Shown here in pieces: positions 5,140-5,326 of a stretch of 5,326 nucleotides of DNA (its first letter is position 1; the number at the start of each line of letters is the position of its first letter). The position numbers were made by a program, and so were the translations under genes. The DNA is from Paracoccaceae bacterium. GTDB lineage: Bacteria; Pseudomonadota; Alphaproteobacteria; Rhodobacterales; Rhodobacteraceae. The notes beneath the pieces were generated by a model. It ran no database searches and was not told the origin of the DNA. It worked only from the letters and a program-made list of their open reading frames with translations. The stretch is from contig NVSA01000036.1 in assembly GCA_002401045.1 (NCBI GenBank), positions 9,146 through 14,471 on the forward strand, in the 5' to 3' direction.

Positions 5140-5326
5140 CTAGTTAATCAGCCCAGCATGACGCATGGCTTTGTTCATCAGTGCTTTGGTGTCATCTGAC
5201 AAGGTCGTCAGCGGCAAGCGTACATCGTCGGCACATTTGCCCAGAACAGATGCGCCGTATTTTGCGCCACAAAGACCAGGTTCGGTAAAGACCGCGTTAT
5301 GCAAAGGCATTAATTGATCCTGAATT
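5140..5326 (-). CDS. dapA: 4-hydroxy-tetrahydrodipicolinate synthase, C-terminal end (N-terminus beyond window)
   Basis: The last 61 residues plus a TAG stop are visible; the full enzyme is usually about 290 aa, so the start and the Schiff-base lysine lie past 5326. DapA condenses pyruvate with aspartate semialdehyde in the cytoplasm, the first committed step to diaminopimelate and lysine. The visible segment reads LMPLHNAVFTEPG near its start, then CGAKYGASVLG, DVRLPLTTLSDDTKALM and finally MRHAGLIN. This matches the C-terminal helices of alphaproteobacterial DapA, where PLH, EPN/G and a KxA stretch are regular. It is the promoter-proximal gene of the group seen here and is followed by smpB after 3 nt. 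No frameshift or break is apparent in the visible part. Confidence 0.93.
   Translation of the reverse strand, partial: IQDQLMPLHNAVFTEPGLCGAKYGASVLGKCADDVRLPLTTLSDDTKALMNKAMRHAGLIN

Overview
The window looks like ordinary chromosome from an alphaproteobacterium of the Rhodobacterales (Roseobacter group), with a fairly low GC content for that group by eye. The assignment rests on the recognisable protein styles: a DapA C-terminus followed directly by SmpB, an SseA-type sulfurtransferase next to an AspC/TyrB-type aminotransferase, a VUT-family queuosine precursor transporter, and a GntR-like LacI repressor. I see no tRNA, rRNA, insertion sequence, phage gene or CRISPR array. No gene-free stretch exceeds 300 bases.

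Layout, read along the minus strand from the right edge. The 3' end of dapA (5140-5326, lysine/peptidoglycan precursor synthesis) is followed after 3 nt by smpB (4660-5136, trans-translation). An 89-nt gap with a candidate promoter and a small hairpin leads to a very glycine-rich 86-residue membrane-type protein (4310-4570), which ends at a strong intrinsic terminator (4259-4293). Then sseA (3344-4195) and a class I aminotransferase (2141-3322), 21 nt apart, form a likely two-gene operon. Together they could turn cysteine into 3-mercaptopyruvate and then pass its sulfur on.

The only plus-strand gene is a predicted six-helix membrane protein of unknown function (1407-2144). Its stop codon interlocks with that of the aminotransferase. 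Its 5' end is divergent from a queuosine-precursor transporter gene, yhhQ (640-1263). The 143-bp divergent region is the most structured non-coding DNA here. It holds a sigma70-like plus-strand promoter whose -10 lies in a 24-bp imperfect inverted repeat, a perfect tandem 10-bp repeat next to the plus-strand ribosome binding site, and a two-helix RNA leader before yhhQ that could fold in competition with a hairpin covering the yhhQ Shine-Dalgarno.

The left edge holds a convincing intrinsic terminator for yhhQ (578-607), a compact promoter with a perfect palindrome, and the first 172 residues of a LacI/GalR regulator (1-517) that runs off the window.

The best candidates for something undescribed are the yhhQ leader RNA, the cysteine transaminase/sulfurtransferase pairing, and the two proteins of unknown function. 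I see no defence system, biosynthetic cluster or mobile element.
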